Source: Carnobacterium_B sp040274945
GTDB lineage: Bacteria; Bacillota; Bacilli; Lactobacillales; Carnobacteriaceae
Direction: 5' to 3'
DNA: 64,000 bases
NCBI RefSeq assembly: GCF_040274945.1
Contig: NZ_JBEMAR010000007.1
Location: 62,001-126,000 of the forward strand
The position numbers and the translations under genes are program-made. Shown here one piece after another: positions 24,515 through 34,155 of the stretch. Position 1 is the stretch's first letter. Each line of letters opens with the position of its first letter. The notes beneath the pieces were generated by a model, which worked only from the letters and a program-made list of their open reading frames with translations, searched no databases and was not told the DNA's origin.

Positions 24515-26542
24515 TTAGTTGTTTTTCAATAAAATTTTCACATCAAAGGGGTTAAGTTTCATTTCTCTAGTTACTTGATTGCCAGTTAAAAGATCTTTAT
24601 ACCCTTCAAAATCGGTCTCAACCGTCTTATTTTCTTCAGTATGGTTCATTAAAAAGTAAAATTCATTCTCTCCTTTTTTACGACTGGCAATTTCAACACC
24701 AGCTGGTAAATGTTCAAATCCTTGAATTCCTTTAGCTTTAAGCAGTTTTCCAATCAATTCATCCAACAGTTTTTGTTCAGGGACTGTTCCAACATACCAA
24801 GCTTCTCCTGCTCCAAAATTATTTTTTGTAATGACTGGCATCCCTTTATAAAAGTCTGTGCCGTATTCAGCAACTACTTCCGCACCTTCAGTATGCAGTA
24901 AGTCACACACCATTCGACAATCATATTTCTCTTGATTTAATTGGCCTTTTTTCATTACCACTTGGTTTCGTTGTTCTGGAGCTAAAGCGTCGATTTCCTC
25001 TACCCAAATTCCCAATACATCTCTTAATGGACCTGGATAGCCTCCCAAATGAACATTATCGCTTTGATCAACAATCCCACTCATAAATGTTGTCACAAAT
25101 GTACCGCCATTTTCCACATATTGTTCAATTTTTTCTGATATACCTTCTTTAACCATATAAAGTACTGGCGCTAAAATCACATCATATTTTTCGAAGTCTG
25201 TATCCATATGGATCATGTCAACTGGCACTTGTTGATTGTAACAAGCATCATAATAGTTTTGGATTTGTTCTACATAACGCAAATCAACAGTTGGCCCGCT
25301 AGTGTATTCCAGTGCCCAATAGTTATCCCAATCAAATAAAATCCCTACTTTTGCTGGAGTTTCTGCTCCAATAAGTGCATCTCCTAACTGCTCAAGTTCT
25401 TTGCCTAACTCAGCAACTTCACGGAATACTCGTGTATTTTCATGTCCAACATGCTCAATAACTGCGCCATGGAACTTTTCTGTTGCACCTTTTGAACGAC
25501 GTAATTGGAAAAATTGAATCGTATCAGCACCATGTGCAATTGTTTGATAACTTTGCGCTCTCATTTTTCCAGGACGTTTCAAAGCATTGTATGGTTGCCA
25601 ATTTTGTTGACTAGGGGTTTGCTCCATCAACATAAAACTTTGCCCATCTTTTAATCCGCGCATTAAATCATGATTCATTGCTGTATGGCTTAGTGGTGTT
25701 TGATGACTTGGGTAACTATCCCAAGAAACAAAATCCATTTCTTTAGCCCATTTAAAATAATCTAAACTCTTATATGCACCCATCAAATTAGTGGTAACAG
25801 GAGTTTCTTTATCAAATCTACGAATTTCTTGTTTTTCCAGTTTAAAATTATTCAATAAACTGTCTGAATTAAACCGACGATAGTCAATTGAAAGACCCGC
25901 AAAAGCAGCAGCTGTATCACTGATTCCGTCTCCTAAATAATTGGGTGGTGTGATATCATCAAAACTATATAATGTATGACCCCAAAAATTCATATTCCAT
26001 GCTTCATTTACCGCATCTAATGTTTGGTACTTATCCTTTACCCACACTCTAAAAGCCTTCGCACAGTTATCACAGTAACATTCACCACTGTATTCGTTTG
26101 AAATATGCCATACTTTGACATTTGGGTGATTGCCATATCGTTCTGCTAACTTGTTTACCAGCTTTTTAGCGAAACCTTGGAAACTTGGACTGTTCGGACA
26201 ATGATTGTGTCGATGACCATGACGGTGTTTACGTCCTTCAAAATCTACACGATTAACATCTGGATACTGTCTTGCCATCCAAGCTGGCAAAGCAGCTGTA
26301 GATGTTCCCAAAATAATGGTATAGTCTTCTTTAGTCAGCATATCAATGATCTCATCTAACTCTGAAAAGTCGTATTCGTTTTCAGAAGGTTGCAACTTTG
26401 CCCATGAAAAAACATTGATAGTTGCTGTATTGATGCTAGCTTTTTTAAAAATACGCATATCTTCATCCCAAATATCTCGTGGCCATTGCTCTGGATTATA
26501 ATCCCCACCATATAGCATGTTGTCAAAAAATTGTTTACCCAT
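24515..26542 (-). CDS. GH42 beta-galactosidase
   Basis: 675 residues from the ATG at 26542, which has GGAGG upstream; a frame 12 codons longer lacks a ribosome site. Motifs: GGDYNPEQWPRDIWDED at the N terminus, the acid/base Glu in HISNEYSGECYCDNC (about 150-164) with zinc-type cysteines, and the nucleophile Glu in MLMEQTPSQQNWQP (about 305-318). A glutaminase-like trimerisation domain follows (about 395-600). No signal peptide. In this locus it most likely strips beta-galactose from imported oligosaccharides such as galactosylated xyloglucan fragments. Confidence 0.92.
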   Translation of the reverse strand: MGKQFFDNMLYGGDYNPEQWPRDIWDEDMRIFKKASINTATINVFSWAKLQPSENEYDFSELDEIIDMLTKEDYTIILGTSTAALPAWMARQYPDVNRVDFEGRKHRHGHRHNHCPNSPSFQGFAKKLVNKLAERYGNHPNVKVWHISNEYSGECYCDNCAKAFRVWVKDKYQTLDAVNEAWNMNFWGHTLYSFDDITPPNYLGDGISDTAAAFAGLSIDYRRFNSDSLLNNFKLEKQEIRRFDKETPVTTNLMGAYKSLDYFKWAKEMDFVSWDSYPSHQTPLSHTAMNHDLMRGLKDGQSFMLMEQTPSQQNWQPYNALKRPGKMRAQSYQTIAHGADTIQFFQLRRSKGATEKFHGAVIEHVGHENTRVFREVAELGKELEQLGDALIGAETPAKVGILFDWDNYWALEYTSGPTVDLRYVEQIQNYYDACYNQQVPVDMIHMDTDFEKYDVILAPVLYMVKEGISEKIEQYVENGGTFVTTFMSGIVDQSDNVHLGGYPGPLRDVLGIWVEEIDALAPEQRNQVVMKKGQLNQEKYDCRMVCDLLHTEGAEVVAEYGTDFYKGMPVITKNNFGAGEAWYVGTVPEQKLLDELIGKLLKAKGIQGFEHLPAGVEIASRKKGENEFYFLMNHTEENKTVETDFEGYKDLLTGNQVTREMKLNPFDVKILLKNN

Positions 26543-26568
26543 TTTATACCTCCAGCAGTTATCTATTA

Positions 26569-26611
26569 AAGAGAACAAAATTATAGTGTTACCTTATAAC
26601 TTTGTTCTCTT
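26569..26611 (-). other. Hairpin between GH31 and GH42 genes
   Basis: Arms AAGAGAACAAA and TTTGTTCTCTT pair perfectly with further inner pairing. There is no good T run on the minus strand, so it may be a partial terminator or an mRNA processing/stability element. It immediately follows the GH31 stop. Confidence 0.55.
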
Positions 26612-26616
26612 ATTTT

Positions 26617-28929
26617 TTAAAGTGTAATCTCTACTTTTGCCTTTTCTAAAGCAATAAGTGTTCCTCTATCTGAAGAGTCTTCTTTGCCTCCATTGACAGA
26701 TTGAACTGAATCAATATTGTGTAACAATGCTTTCACACCATTCGTTCCTTCTGTTGAAACCGTCAAAACATTTCCGGTACGTTCAACAACTACTTTCCCT
26801 ATTTCTAATCCCAGTTTATCGTATACCCTTGTTTGTGCTGATCTTCCATCAGACAACTCAAAAATATGAACGATAATATCTTTTGCATAATCGTATTCAG
26901 CTTGATTATCTACTGAACCTTCAATAATGATACTGTCAGGTCTAACTAGTAATGGTAAGGTCATGTAATCGTGGACTTCATGATACCAGCGTCCACCTTC
27001 TAATACTTCGTTTGTTAAGTAATTTGTCCAACGTCCTTCTGGAACATAAAAATCTACTTCACCACGATCATTAAAAATTGGAGCTACAAGTAAATTATCA
27101 CCCAACATATATTGACGATCCAAGGTTTGTGCAGAGCTATCTTCTGGAAATTCTAGGACCATTGAACGCATCATAGGAATACCTTCTACAGTTGTTTTTA
27201 CGGCTTGACTCATTAGGTAAGGCATTAAACTTAATTTTAATTTAGTAAACTTGCGTGAAACATCTACCGCTTCTTCGTCATAAACCCAAGGCACTTTGTA
27301 CTCTTTACTTCCATGGTAACGACTATGAGAAGACAATAAACCGAACTGTGTCCAACGTTTATACAAATCTGGTGTAGAGCCTTCTTCAAATCCAGCAATA
27401 TCATGGCTCCAGAAACCAAATCCACTCATCCCAAACGACAATCCTGCTCTCAATGATTCCGCCATAGATGGGTAATCAGATGTACAATCTCCACCCCAGT
27501 GAACTGGGAATTTTTGCCCCCCTACAGTTGCAGAACGAGCAAATAATACAGCATCATTTTCTTCACGTTTTTCTTTCAACAAATCAAATACGACTTGGTT
27601 ATACAATTGAGTATAATAATTGTGCATACGATAAGGATCTGATCCATCATAGTAAACAGCATCCACTGGAATTCGCTCACCAAAGTCTGTCTTGAACGAG
27701 TCAACTCCCATATCTAATAATGCAGATAACTTGCCTTTGTACCACTCTACTGCTGCAGGATTTGTGAAATCAACAATAGCTAGTCCTGCCTGCCATTTAT
27801 CCCATTGCCATACATCTCCATTTGGACGCTTAATAAAGTACCCATTTTCCATTCCTTCATCAAACATAGAAGATTTCTGCCCAACATAAGGATTAATCCA
27901 GACACAGATTTTCAATCCTTTTTCTTTTAAATTACGCAACATCTTCTCAGGCTCTGGAAACATCTTTTTATCCCATGTAAAATTGACCCACTCATATTCT
28001 TCCATCCATAAGCAGTCAAAATGAAATACTTCTAACGGAATATCGCGTTCAATCATGCCATCTACAAAACTATTGACTGTACCCTCATCGTAGTCTGTTA
28101 AGAAAGATGTACTTAACCATAATCCAAATGACCAAGCTGGTGGCATTGCAGGTTTACCAGTTAAATCTGTATAGAGACCTAATACTTCCTTCATCGTGTC
28201 TCCAGCAATGATGTAGTACTCCATCACTTCACCAGGAACGCTAAATTGTACACGAGAAACTTTTTCGCTGCCGACTTCAAAACTCACTTTTTGAGGAGAA
28301 TTTACAAAGACCCCATATCCACGATTGCTCATATAAAAAGGAATATTTTTATATGCCTGTTCTGTTCCTGTTCCACCATCTTCATTCCAAATATCAACTG
28401 TTTGTCCATTTTTGACAAAAGATGTAAATCGCTCACCTAAACCATAAATCAATTCACCAACATCAATGGTTAATTGCTCACTTATATAGGTTTCGTTTTC
28501 GTTACGATCACGAATGTAAGCTTGCCCTCTAGGTTTACTTGCTGTTAAAACTTTGCCATCTTTTTCAAAAGAAATTTCATAAGGGTTTTCTTTTGTAACT
28601 ACAGCTTGTAAAGCACCACTAGAAAAGGTAACTTGTTGGCCTTTATCTTGAATCGTTACTTCAGGATTTTCTTTTGTTAGTTCAAAATCTGGTCCGTGAT
28701 TTATTTGCCCTTTATGGTGATACACTTTTACACCAATCACATTTTCGTAAGGTGAAGTCAATTCAACGGTCATCATACCACCGTCTAAGGTTGCTCCTTT
28801 ATCTGCTATGTAGCGGAATGGAGTGTACAAAGTTAATTTGTCTTCTGTTTGTCTAGTTGTGTAAACATGAGCTGGATAATCTACTTCCAACCCATCTTTT
28901 ACCATCCAACCACCATTTGTAAATTTCAT
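26617..28929 (-). CDS. yicI: GH31 alpha-xylosidase (YicI type)
   Basis: 770 residues, matching YicI-type alpha-xylosidases (about 770). The N-terminal MKFTNGGWM segment is typical. The nucleophile Asp sits in SFKTDFGERIP (about 415) and the acid/base Asp in HWGGDCTSDY (about 480). GIRVFHFDCLWM-like EVFHFDCLWMEE belongs to the substrate pocket. No signal peptide, so it acts in the cytoplasm. It releases alpha-1,6-linked xylose from the non-reducing end of xyloglucan oligosaccharides and isoprimeverose. It starts with an ATGA overlap with the GH1 stop, showing tight coupling. Confidence 0.92.
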   Translation of the reverse strand: MKFTNGGWMVKDGLEVDYPAHVYTTRQTEDKLTLYTPFRYIADKGATLDGGMMTVELTSPYENVIGVKVYHHKGQINHGPDFELTKENPEVTIQDKGQQVTFSSGALQAVVTKENPYEISFEKDGKVLTASKPRGQAYIRDRNENETYISEQLTIDVGELIYGLGERFTSFVKNGQTVDIWNEDGGTGTEQAYKNIPFYMSNRGYGVFVNSPQKVSFEVGSEKVSRVQFSVPGEVMEYYIIAGDTMKEVLGLYTDLTGKPAMPPAWSFGLWLSTSFLTDYDEGTVNSFVDGMIERDIPLEVFHFDCLWMEEYEWVNFTWDKKMFPEPEKMLRNLKEKGLKICVWINPYVGQKSSMFDEGMENGYFIKRPNGDVWQWDKWQAGLAIVDFTNPAAVEWYKGKLSALLDMGVDSFKTDFGERIPVDAVYYDGSDPYRMHNYYTQLYNQVVFDLLKEKREENDAVLFARSATVGGQKFPVHWGGDCTSDYPSMAESLRAGLSFGMSGFGFWSHDIAGFEEGSTPDLYKRWTQFGLLSSHSRYHGSKEYKVPWVYDEEAVDVSRKFTKLKLSLMPYLMSQAVKTTVEGIPMMRSMVLEFPEDSSAQTLDRQYMLGDNLLVAPIFNDRGEVDFYVPEGRWTNYLTNEVLEGGRWYHEVHDYMTLPLLVRPDSIIIEGSVDNQAEYDYAKDIIVHIFELSDGRSAQTRVYDKLGLEIGKVVVERTGNVLTVSTEGTNGVKALLHNIDSVQSVNGGKEDSSDRGTLIALEKAKVEITL

Positions 28930-30416
28930 TTCAGCACCTCTATCTTATTCGTTATATTTTTACCATTTGTTTCTATAATATTTTTGTACCAATAATAGCT
29001 CTTCTTTGGTATACGCTGTAGATCTTTTACATCTTGCTCCGTTCTATCAACATATACAAACCCATAACGTTTCTTATAGCCGTTAAGCCAACTTAATAAA
29101 TCGGTAAAGGACCATGAACAATAACCAATCACTTCTACACCGTCTGTTAATGCTTTTTTCATTTCTAAAATATGTGCATTTAAATAATCAATACGATAAT
29201 CATCTTCAATTGTTCCTGATTCTGTCAGTTCATCTATAGCACCCAATCCATTTTCAGTAACAAATATCGGTAAATCATAACGAGCATAGACTTCTCGTAA
29301 TGCTATTCGAAAACCTACTGGATCAATTTCCCATCCCCAATTTGTTTTTTCTAAATAAGGGTTAGAGACAGAATGAAACATAGGAATCTCTGGACTTTGC
29401 GATTGTTCTTCTTTTGGTTGCATCAGATAAGGATCTGTTGCTGAAAAAGCTCTTTCTTTATGTTGATTTTCTATCGGCTTTTCCAACTTATTTTCTTGAA
29501 CTGTTCCTCCATGATAAAAATTAATGCCAAGAAAATCTGGTTTTGCAGATGCTAACAACTCTTCGTCATCTGGTAATATCGTTGGTGCAATTCCATTTTT
29601 TTTCAGCTGTTTCAATGTAAAGACTGGATATCGTCCTTTACAATAAACATCTAACCACCAACTATTGTTAAAATCATTGCCGTTCTCTGCTGCCAAAATA
29701 TCAGCTGGGTTTGAAGTGGCTGGATACATAGGTCCATAACCGAAGCTTGGTCCGATAAGCCCCTTTGGAACTATTTTGTGAAATAGATTAATGACTTCTG
29801 CATTTGCTAAGTTCACAACATGATTAGCTTCAAACATTCTTTTTACATCTGAAACATTTGGTGGATGCGTTTCCCAGCGATAACCCATAGCTGTAAAGAC
29901 GTTTTGTTCATTAAAAGTGACCCAATATTTCACTTTATTTCCCAATCGTTCAAACAATACTTTGCAATACTTTTTAAAACTACCAATAACTTCTCTTGAC
30001 TCCCAGCCGTTATACTTGTCTTGTAAAGCTTGTGGAATATCCCAATGGTACAGAGTTAAAACAGGTTCAATGCCATAAAGAAGCAATTCATCGACTAAAT
30101 TTTCGTAAAAGTCAATTCCTGCTTCATTGATTTCTCCTTCACCATCTGGAATGATTCGAGACCAGGCTACGGAAAAGCGATAGGCTTTCAACCCCATTTC
30201 AGCCATTAAGCGAACATCTTCTTTATATCGATGATAATGATCTATAGCAATATCTCCATTTGTGTTCTCAAAAGTTTTCCCTGGAATTTTTGAAAAAGTA
30301 TCCCATACAGATGGCCCTTTCCCATCTTCGTCAAATGCACCTTCTATTTGATAGGCTGCAGAGGCAGAACCCCACAAAAAATTTTCTGGAAACTCTTCTA
30401 AGTTTTGGTGATACAT
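28926..30416 (-). CDS. GH1 glycosidase with 6-phospho-glycosidase signature
   Basis: 496 residues. FPENFLWGSASAAYQIEGA starts the barrel, the acid/base Glu is in TFNEQN (about 168) and the nucleophile Glu in FVTENGLG (about 395). Near the C terminus, Ser442, Lys449 and Tyr451 lie in SWLNGYKKRYG with the spacing of the phosphate-binding Ser/Lys/Tyr of 6-phospho-beta-galactosidase LacG; plain beta-glucosidases have Glu at the Ser position. The Trp after Ser also matches LacG. It may therefore cleave 6-phosphorylated beta-glucosides or galactosides, possibly made by the ROK kinase next to it. Alternative: ordinary beta-glucosidase acting on cello-oligosaccharides. Confidence 0.8.
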   Translation of the reverse strand: MYHQNLEEFPENFLWGSASAAYQIEGAFDEDGKGPSVWDTFSKIPGKTFENTNGDIAIDHYHRYKEDVRLMAEMGLKAYRFSVAWSRIIPDGEGEINEAGIDFYENLVDELLLYGIEPVLTLYHWDIPQALQDKYNGWESREVIGSFKKYCKVLFERLGNKVKYWVTFNEQNVFTAMGYRWETHPPNVSDVKRMFEANHVVNLANAEVINLFHKIVPKGLIGPSFGYGPMYPATSNPADILAAENGNDFNNSWWLDVYCKGRYPVFTLKQLKKNGIAPTILPDDEELLASAKPDFLGINFYHGGTVQENKLEKPIENQHKERAFSATDPYLMQPKEEQSQSPEIPMFHSVSNPYLEKTNWGWEIDPVGFRIALREVYARYDLPIFVTENGLGAIDELTESGTIEDDYRIDYLNAHILEMKKALTDGVEVIGYCSWSFTDLLSWLNGYKKRYGFVYVDRTEQDVKDLQRIPKKSYYWYKNIIETNGKNITNKIEVLK

Positions 30417-30459
30417 GACAGACTCCTTTCTTAACAGCAGTTCAATTAGTTTTAATTTT

Positions 30460-31383
30460 TTATACAGAACTCTCTAAGGACAGCTTACTTTCTTCAAGCC
30501 TTTTTTTTTCTTCTAAAATGCAATATAAGGCTCCAAGAATACCAGCATTGTTTTGATGCTGACAACTATCGATTTCCACTCCAAAATCTATCCAATGGGG
30601 ATTTTTAGCTAATGCTGTTTGAATCAATGGAATTAGTTTAGGATTCGCACTAATACCACCTCCAACTAAAATTTTTTCTGGGTTCATAAACACGACCATA
30701 TTGAAAATTCCTGTTGCTAAATAGTCGATCCATCTATTGACTATGTTCATTACGATTGGATCCTTATCCATTTCAACAAGAATTTGTCTAGCATCAATGA
30801 CTGTTTCATTTGAAATATTTTTTGCTTCTTTATAGAAACGAACCAATGCAGAAGTAGATGCCAACTCATGGAGAGTCGTGTCAGGCTGCTGGCTAAGATC
30901 AATGCGCATCATTCCAAATTCACCAGCTTTAAATTGGTGTCCGTAAACCAGATGCTCTTGTACCATCAATGCTCCCCCAATGCCTGTTCCAACAGTAACT
31001 AAAAGAACATCTTTATTCGTCATTGCTTTCCCATTAAATTTTTCAGCTAATAAGGCACAATTTGCATCATTTTCAATTGTGACTAAGTAATTTGTTTTTT
31101 TATGGAGATCTTTTTTTATATTTTCTTTATATAAGGAATACAAGGCTCCTGCTGTAATCGATGTTCCTTTAGTTGGATCAACGATTCCAGGAAAACTTAA
31201 CCCGATACCTTCAATGGTGTCTTCAAATTCATATTCTTTTATAATGAGCAGTAAAGAATCAATAAATTCATCTTTACCACCGTGATTAGTCGGAAAATTA
31301 TTTTGTTGAAGAATCGTACCTTTTTTTGTTACAAGTGCATGTTTAACAGCTGTTCCTCCGACATCAAAACAAATATAACTCAT
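30460..31383 (-). CDS. ROK-family sugar kinase (glucokinase or beta-glucoside kinase)
   Basis: 307 residues from the ATG at 31383, 7 nt after AGAGAGG. The longer frame would run through the terminator of the ABC importer operon, which argues against it. The ATP-binding DVGGTAVKHALV, the catalytic segment ENDANCALLAEK and GTGIGGALM are present. The usual ROK zinc motif CxCGxxGCxE is absent after GEFGMMRID, as in BglK-like kinases. It may phosphorylate free glucose released by the glycosidases, or phosphorylate beta-glucosides for the adjacent GH1 enzyme. It is the first gene of the kinase-GH1-GH31-GH42 unit. Confidence 0.83.
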   Translation of the reverse strand: MSYICFDVGGTAVKHALVTKKGTILQQNNFPTNHGGKDEFIDSLLLIIKEYEFEDTIEGIGLSFPGIVDPTKGTSITAGALYSLYKENIKKDLHKKTNYLVTIENDANCALLAEKFNGKAMTNKDVLLVTVGTGIGGALMVQEHLVYGHQFKAGEFGMMRIDLSQQPDTTLHELASTSALVRFYKEAKNISNETVIDARQILVEMDKDPIVMNIVNRWIDYLATGIFNMVVFMNPEKILVGGGISANPKLIPLIQTALAKNPHWIDFGVEIDSCQHQNNAGILGALYCILEEKKRLEESKLSLESSV

Positions 31384-31415
31384 CATTAAACCTCTCTTCA
31401 TAGCTATTTGCAAAG

Positions 31416-31467
31416 AAAAGAAAAGTAGCTGCTTCCTAATTGCTTGGTGCATTTCTACTTTTCTTTT
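31416..31467 (-). terminator. Terminator of the ABC importer operon
   Basis: Perfect 13-bp arms AAAAGAAAAGTAG (31416-31428) and CTACTTTTCTTTT (31455-31467) form a hairpin 37 nt after the binding-protein stop. The T-rich arm serves as the tail. Some readthrough into the ROK kinase operon is likely. Confidence 0.65.
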
Positions 31468-31504
31468 TGCTTCACTTATAGGAATAATGTATTCTTTAGT
31501 TTAT

Positions 31505-33166
31505 TTAATTTTCGCCCCATAATTCTAAGCGGTCTTTTGTTAATTGCGTCATCTCTTTACTTGCTGCTTCAATATCCATATCTTCTAAACCTTTTTGCAT
31601 TTCATCCCAAATAGCATCAAATTCTTCTGGTTTTGCTAAAATTGCTTCAGTAATTTTTTGAGTAGTATAATCATCAGCCTTTGTTTGGATAATCGTAACA
31701 TCACTATCTGATGGAATAACATACTCATATGCTTTACCATGTTTTGGACTACCTAGTTCTTCTGGTGACGGAAATAGATCTACCCATAGTTCTGCTCCAT
31801 AGCCTTCCAAAGCTTCTTTTTCAGCATCTGTATAATTAGCTTGTATATCTTCTTTTGTGCTGCGGGTAATGCTTTGTCCATTAGAATCAACAGCACCAGT
31901 ACCCCAACCTGGGAATGGCCAGATATATTGTCCTATTCCTGTTTCAAGAGAATAATTTTGATTTGTACTAGCATTCTTACGATCTTCATCTGTTTGGACG
32001 CGTTTATCGTCAACTATTTCATAATTTTCTCCTTCAATACCCCAGTTAACTAATACTTGAGCTTCCTCTGAAGCCATCCAATCTAAGAATTCAAAAGCTT
32101 CTTCTTGATTTTCAGAAGTTGAACTGATAGATACCCCAGTAGTTCCTGTAAACCCATAATCTTTCGTACTTTGAGATTCAAGATCTTCATTTAATGTAAT
32201 CGGAAGAGGAGCCCATAGAGACCAATCCTTGCCTTCAGATTTTAATGCTGCTTCAGCACTTAATACATTCCAATCTTGATCAGCAGTTCCTAAAACTTTT
32301 CCGGAAGACAACTTAGAAATGTAAGTATCGTAGGTTTGAGTAAATGATTCTCTATCAAGTAATCCAATATCGTTCATGTGGTTCAACCATTTAAAATATT
32401 CTCTTACTTCTGGGAGTTGGAATTTATAAACAGTCTCTGATGTTTCTTCATCAACATGCCATTGTCCATCATCTTGTAATCCTGCTGCAAAAGCCGATGG
32501 ATTTCCAACAGTGATTAACCAGCGCCAGTCACTTCCTAAAAGAGTTAAAGGAATGAAATCTTGTCCATCTTCAGTTTTAGGATTTTTAGCTATATAATCC
32601 GTTAAAGCGTTCTCATAATCTTCCACTGTTTTTATTTCTGGATACCCTAATTCTTTCATAACATTTAATTGCAATTGGAAGGTCCCGCTTGTTTCTAAAT
32701 AAGTATTTGTCACTCCGCCAGTTCCCACATGATAGATTTGTGGATCGTCTAAACTATTTTTCAAGCGGTCAAGTTGATCGCCGTATAACGCTTTTAGATT
32801 TTCTCCCTTTTCTTCAATCATGTCATCCAAAGGAATAACAGCACCCGCATCAATTAGTTTATTTATATCGCCTTTACCAAAAATCATATCTGGATAATCG
32901 CCACTAGCGATCATTAAAGGAATAGCTTGTTCATCTCCCCCAACTGGATGAGAAATTTTTAGGTTAACACCAGTTTCTTCAGTAATTTTCTTTGCAACTG
33001 GATTTGTAAAAGGATCATCTGTTTGTAAATCTGAACTAAAAAACGTCAGTGTTAAAGCTTCATCTCCATTTTCACTCCCATTATCACTTGCTTCTCCATT
33101 ACCACAAGCTACTAGTAAAATACTACCTGATAATAATAATGATGTTGCCAACTTTTTAAATTTCAT
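31505..33166 (-). CDS. Sugar ABC transporter solute-binding lipoprotein (LplA-like)
   Basis: 553 residues. The N-terminal signal ends in a lipobox LLVAC with lipidated Cys21. The remainder is a large extracellular solute-binding protein of the family that works with LplB/LplC permeases (WPFPGWGTGA and EAFEFLDWMASEEAQVLVNWG motifs). It should sit on the outer face of the membrane and bind oligosaccharides, by context xyloglucan fragments. It follows the two permease genes. No ATPase gene is present in the window. Confidence 0.9.
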   Translation of the reverse strand: MKFKKLATSLLLSGSILLVACGNGEASDNGSENGDEALTLTFFSSDLQTDDPFTNPVAKKITEETGVNLKISHPVGGDEQAIPLMIASGDYPDMIFGKGDINKLIDAGAVIPLDDMIEEKGENLKALYGDQLDRLKNSLDDPQIYHVGTGGVTNTYLETSGTFQLQLNVMKELGYPEIKTVEDYENALTDYIAKNPKTEDGQDFIPLTLLGSDWRWLITVGNPSAFAAGLQDDGQWHVDEETSETVYKFQLPEVREYFKWLNHMNDIGLLDRESFTQTYDTYISKLSSGKVLGTADQDWNVLSAEAALKSEGKDWSLWAPLPITLNEDLESQSTKDYGFTGTTGVSISSTSENQEEAFEFLDWMASEEAQVLVNWGIEGENYEIVDDKRVQTDEDRKNASTNQNYSLETGIGQYIWPFPGWGTGAVDSNGQSITRSTKEDIQANYTDAEKEALEGYGAELWVDLFPSPEELGSPKHGKAYEYVIPSDSDVTIIQTKADDYTTQKITEAILAKPEEFDAIWDEMQKGLEDMDIEAASKEMTQLTKDRLELWGEN

Positions 33167-33194
33167 TTTTCCTGTTCCTCCTATAAAATAATTT

Positions 33195-34139
33195 TTAGCT
33201 TTTTACTGCTCCTAAAGTTAAACCCGAAACAAAATATTTTTGCAAGAAAGGATATACAATCAGAATTGGAACGGTAGCAACGATGGTAATTGCCATCTTA
33301 ATCGATTCAGGTGTTGTCTTTTGTGCAGTCATTTGCTGTCCATTCATCATACTGACATCCGATGCTGACATCGAAGAAGCATTATCCATAATCTTCATTA
33401 ATTCGTATTGTAATGTGGTAAGGTTTTCATTTGAACGAGCATAGAGATAAGTATCAAACCAATTATTCCATTGACCAACTGCTACAAATAACGCAACTGT
33501 AGCTAATACCGGCATACATAACGGCATAATAATTTTTATAAATACTGTAAAATCATTTGCCCCATCAATTCTTGCCGATTCTTCTAATGCATCAGGCAAA
33601 CCGTCAATAAACGAACGGATAACGATTACATTAAAGGCACTTACTAATCCTGGAATAATATAAACCGCGAAATTATTCACTAAACCTAATTCCTTATTGA
33701 TTAAAAATGCAGGAATCAGTCCTCCACTTACATACATGGTCAATATTAACATCACACCTAATTGTTTGCGGAAAATAAAGTTTTTACGACTAAGTATATA
33801 AGCTAATACAGCACACGCAAAAGTAGAAGCAATCGTTCCTATCACTGTTCTTAATACAGAGTTTCGAAAAGCAGTCAACAAGAGATTATTACTTGAAAAA
33901 ATCTCCTTATAGTTTTGAAGAGTAAAAGCTCTTGGGTAAATGCTCAATCCTCCTTTTGCTGTATCGGTAGCATCATTCAACGATACTGCCAGTACATTTA
34001 AAAACGGATATAGCGTTACCACAATAACCAAAAGCATTAAAAATCCTAAAATTACATCTGGCCAACCAGCTTTGTTCTTATTTTTTTTCTTCTTCTTAGG
34101 GGATTCTTTTATTATTTCATCGGTTGTCAGCATTTCCAT
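33195..34139 (-). CDS. Sugar ABC transporter permease (LplC/YtcP-like)
   Basis: 314 residues with six membrane helices after a Lys-rich cytoplasmic start (PKKKKKNKNKAG). The EAA loop reads ALEESARIDGANDFTVFIKIIMPLC (about 190-214), the site that docks the ATPase. The C terminus ends KYFVSGLTLGAVKS, typical of the LplC/CUT1-like group. It is the second permease of the importer, 16 nt after the first. Confidence 0.92.
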   Translation of the reverse strand: MEMLTTDEIIKESPKKKKKNKNKAGWPDVILGFLMLLVIVVTLYPFLNVLAVSLNDATDTAKGGLSIYPRAFTLQNYKEIFSSNNLLLTAFRNSVLRTVIGTIASTFACAVLAYILSRKNFIFRKQLGVMLILTMYVSGGLIPAFLINKELGLVNNFAVYIIPGLVSAFNVIVIRSFIDGLPDALEESARIDGANDFTVFIKIIMPLCMPVLATVALFVAVGQWNNWFDTYLYARSNENLTTLQYELMKIMDNASSMSASDVSMMNGQQMTAQKTTPESIKMAITIVATVPILIVYPFLQKYFVSGLTLGAVKS

Positions 34140-34155
34140 CTTCAGTTCCTCCTTT

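Noticed and set aside
31384..31452. Longer N terminus of the ROK kinase
   Set aside because: It would be encoded by the terminator hairpin of the ABC importer operon and has no ribosome site.
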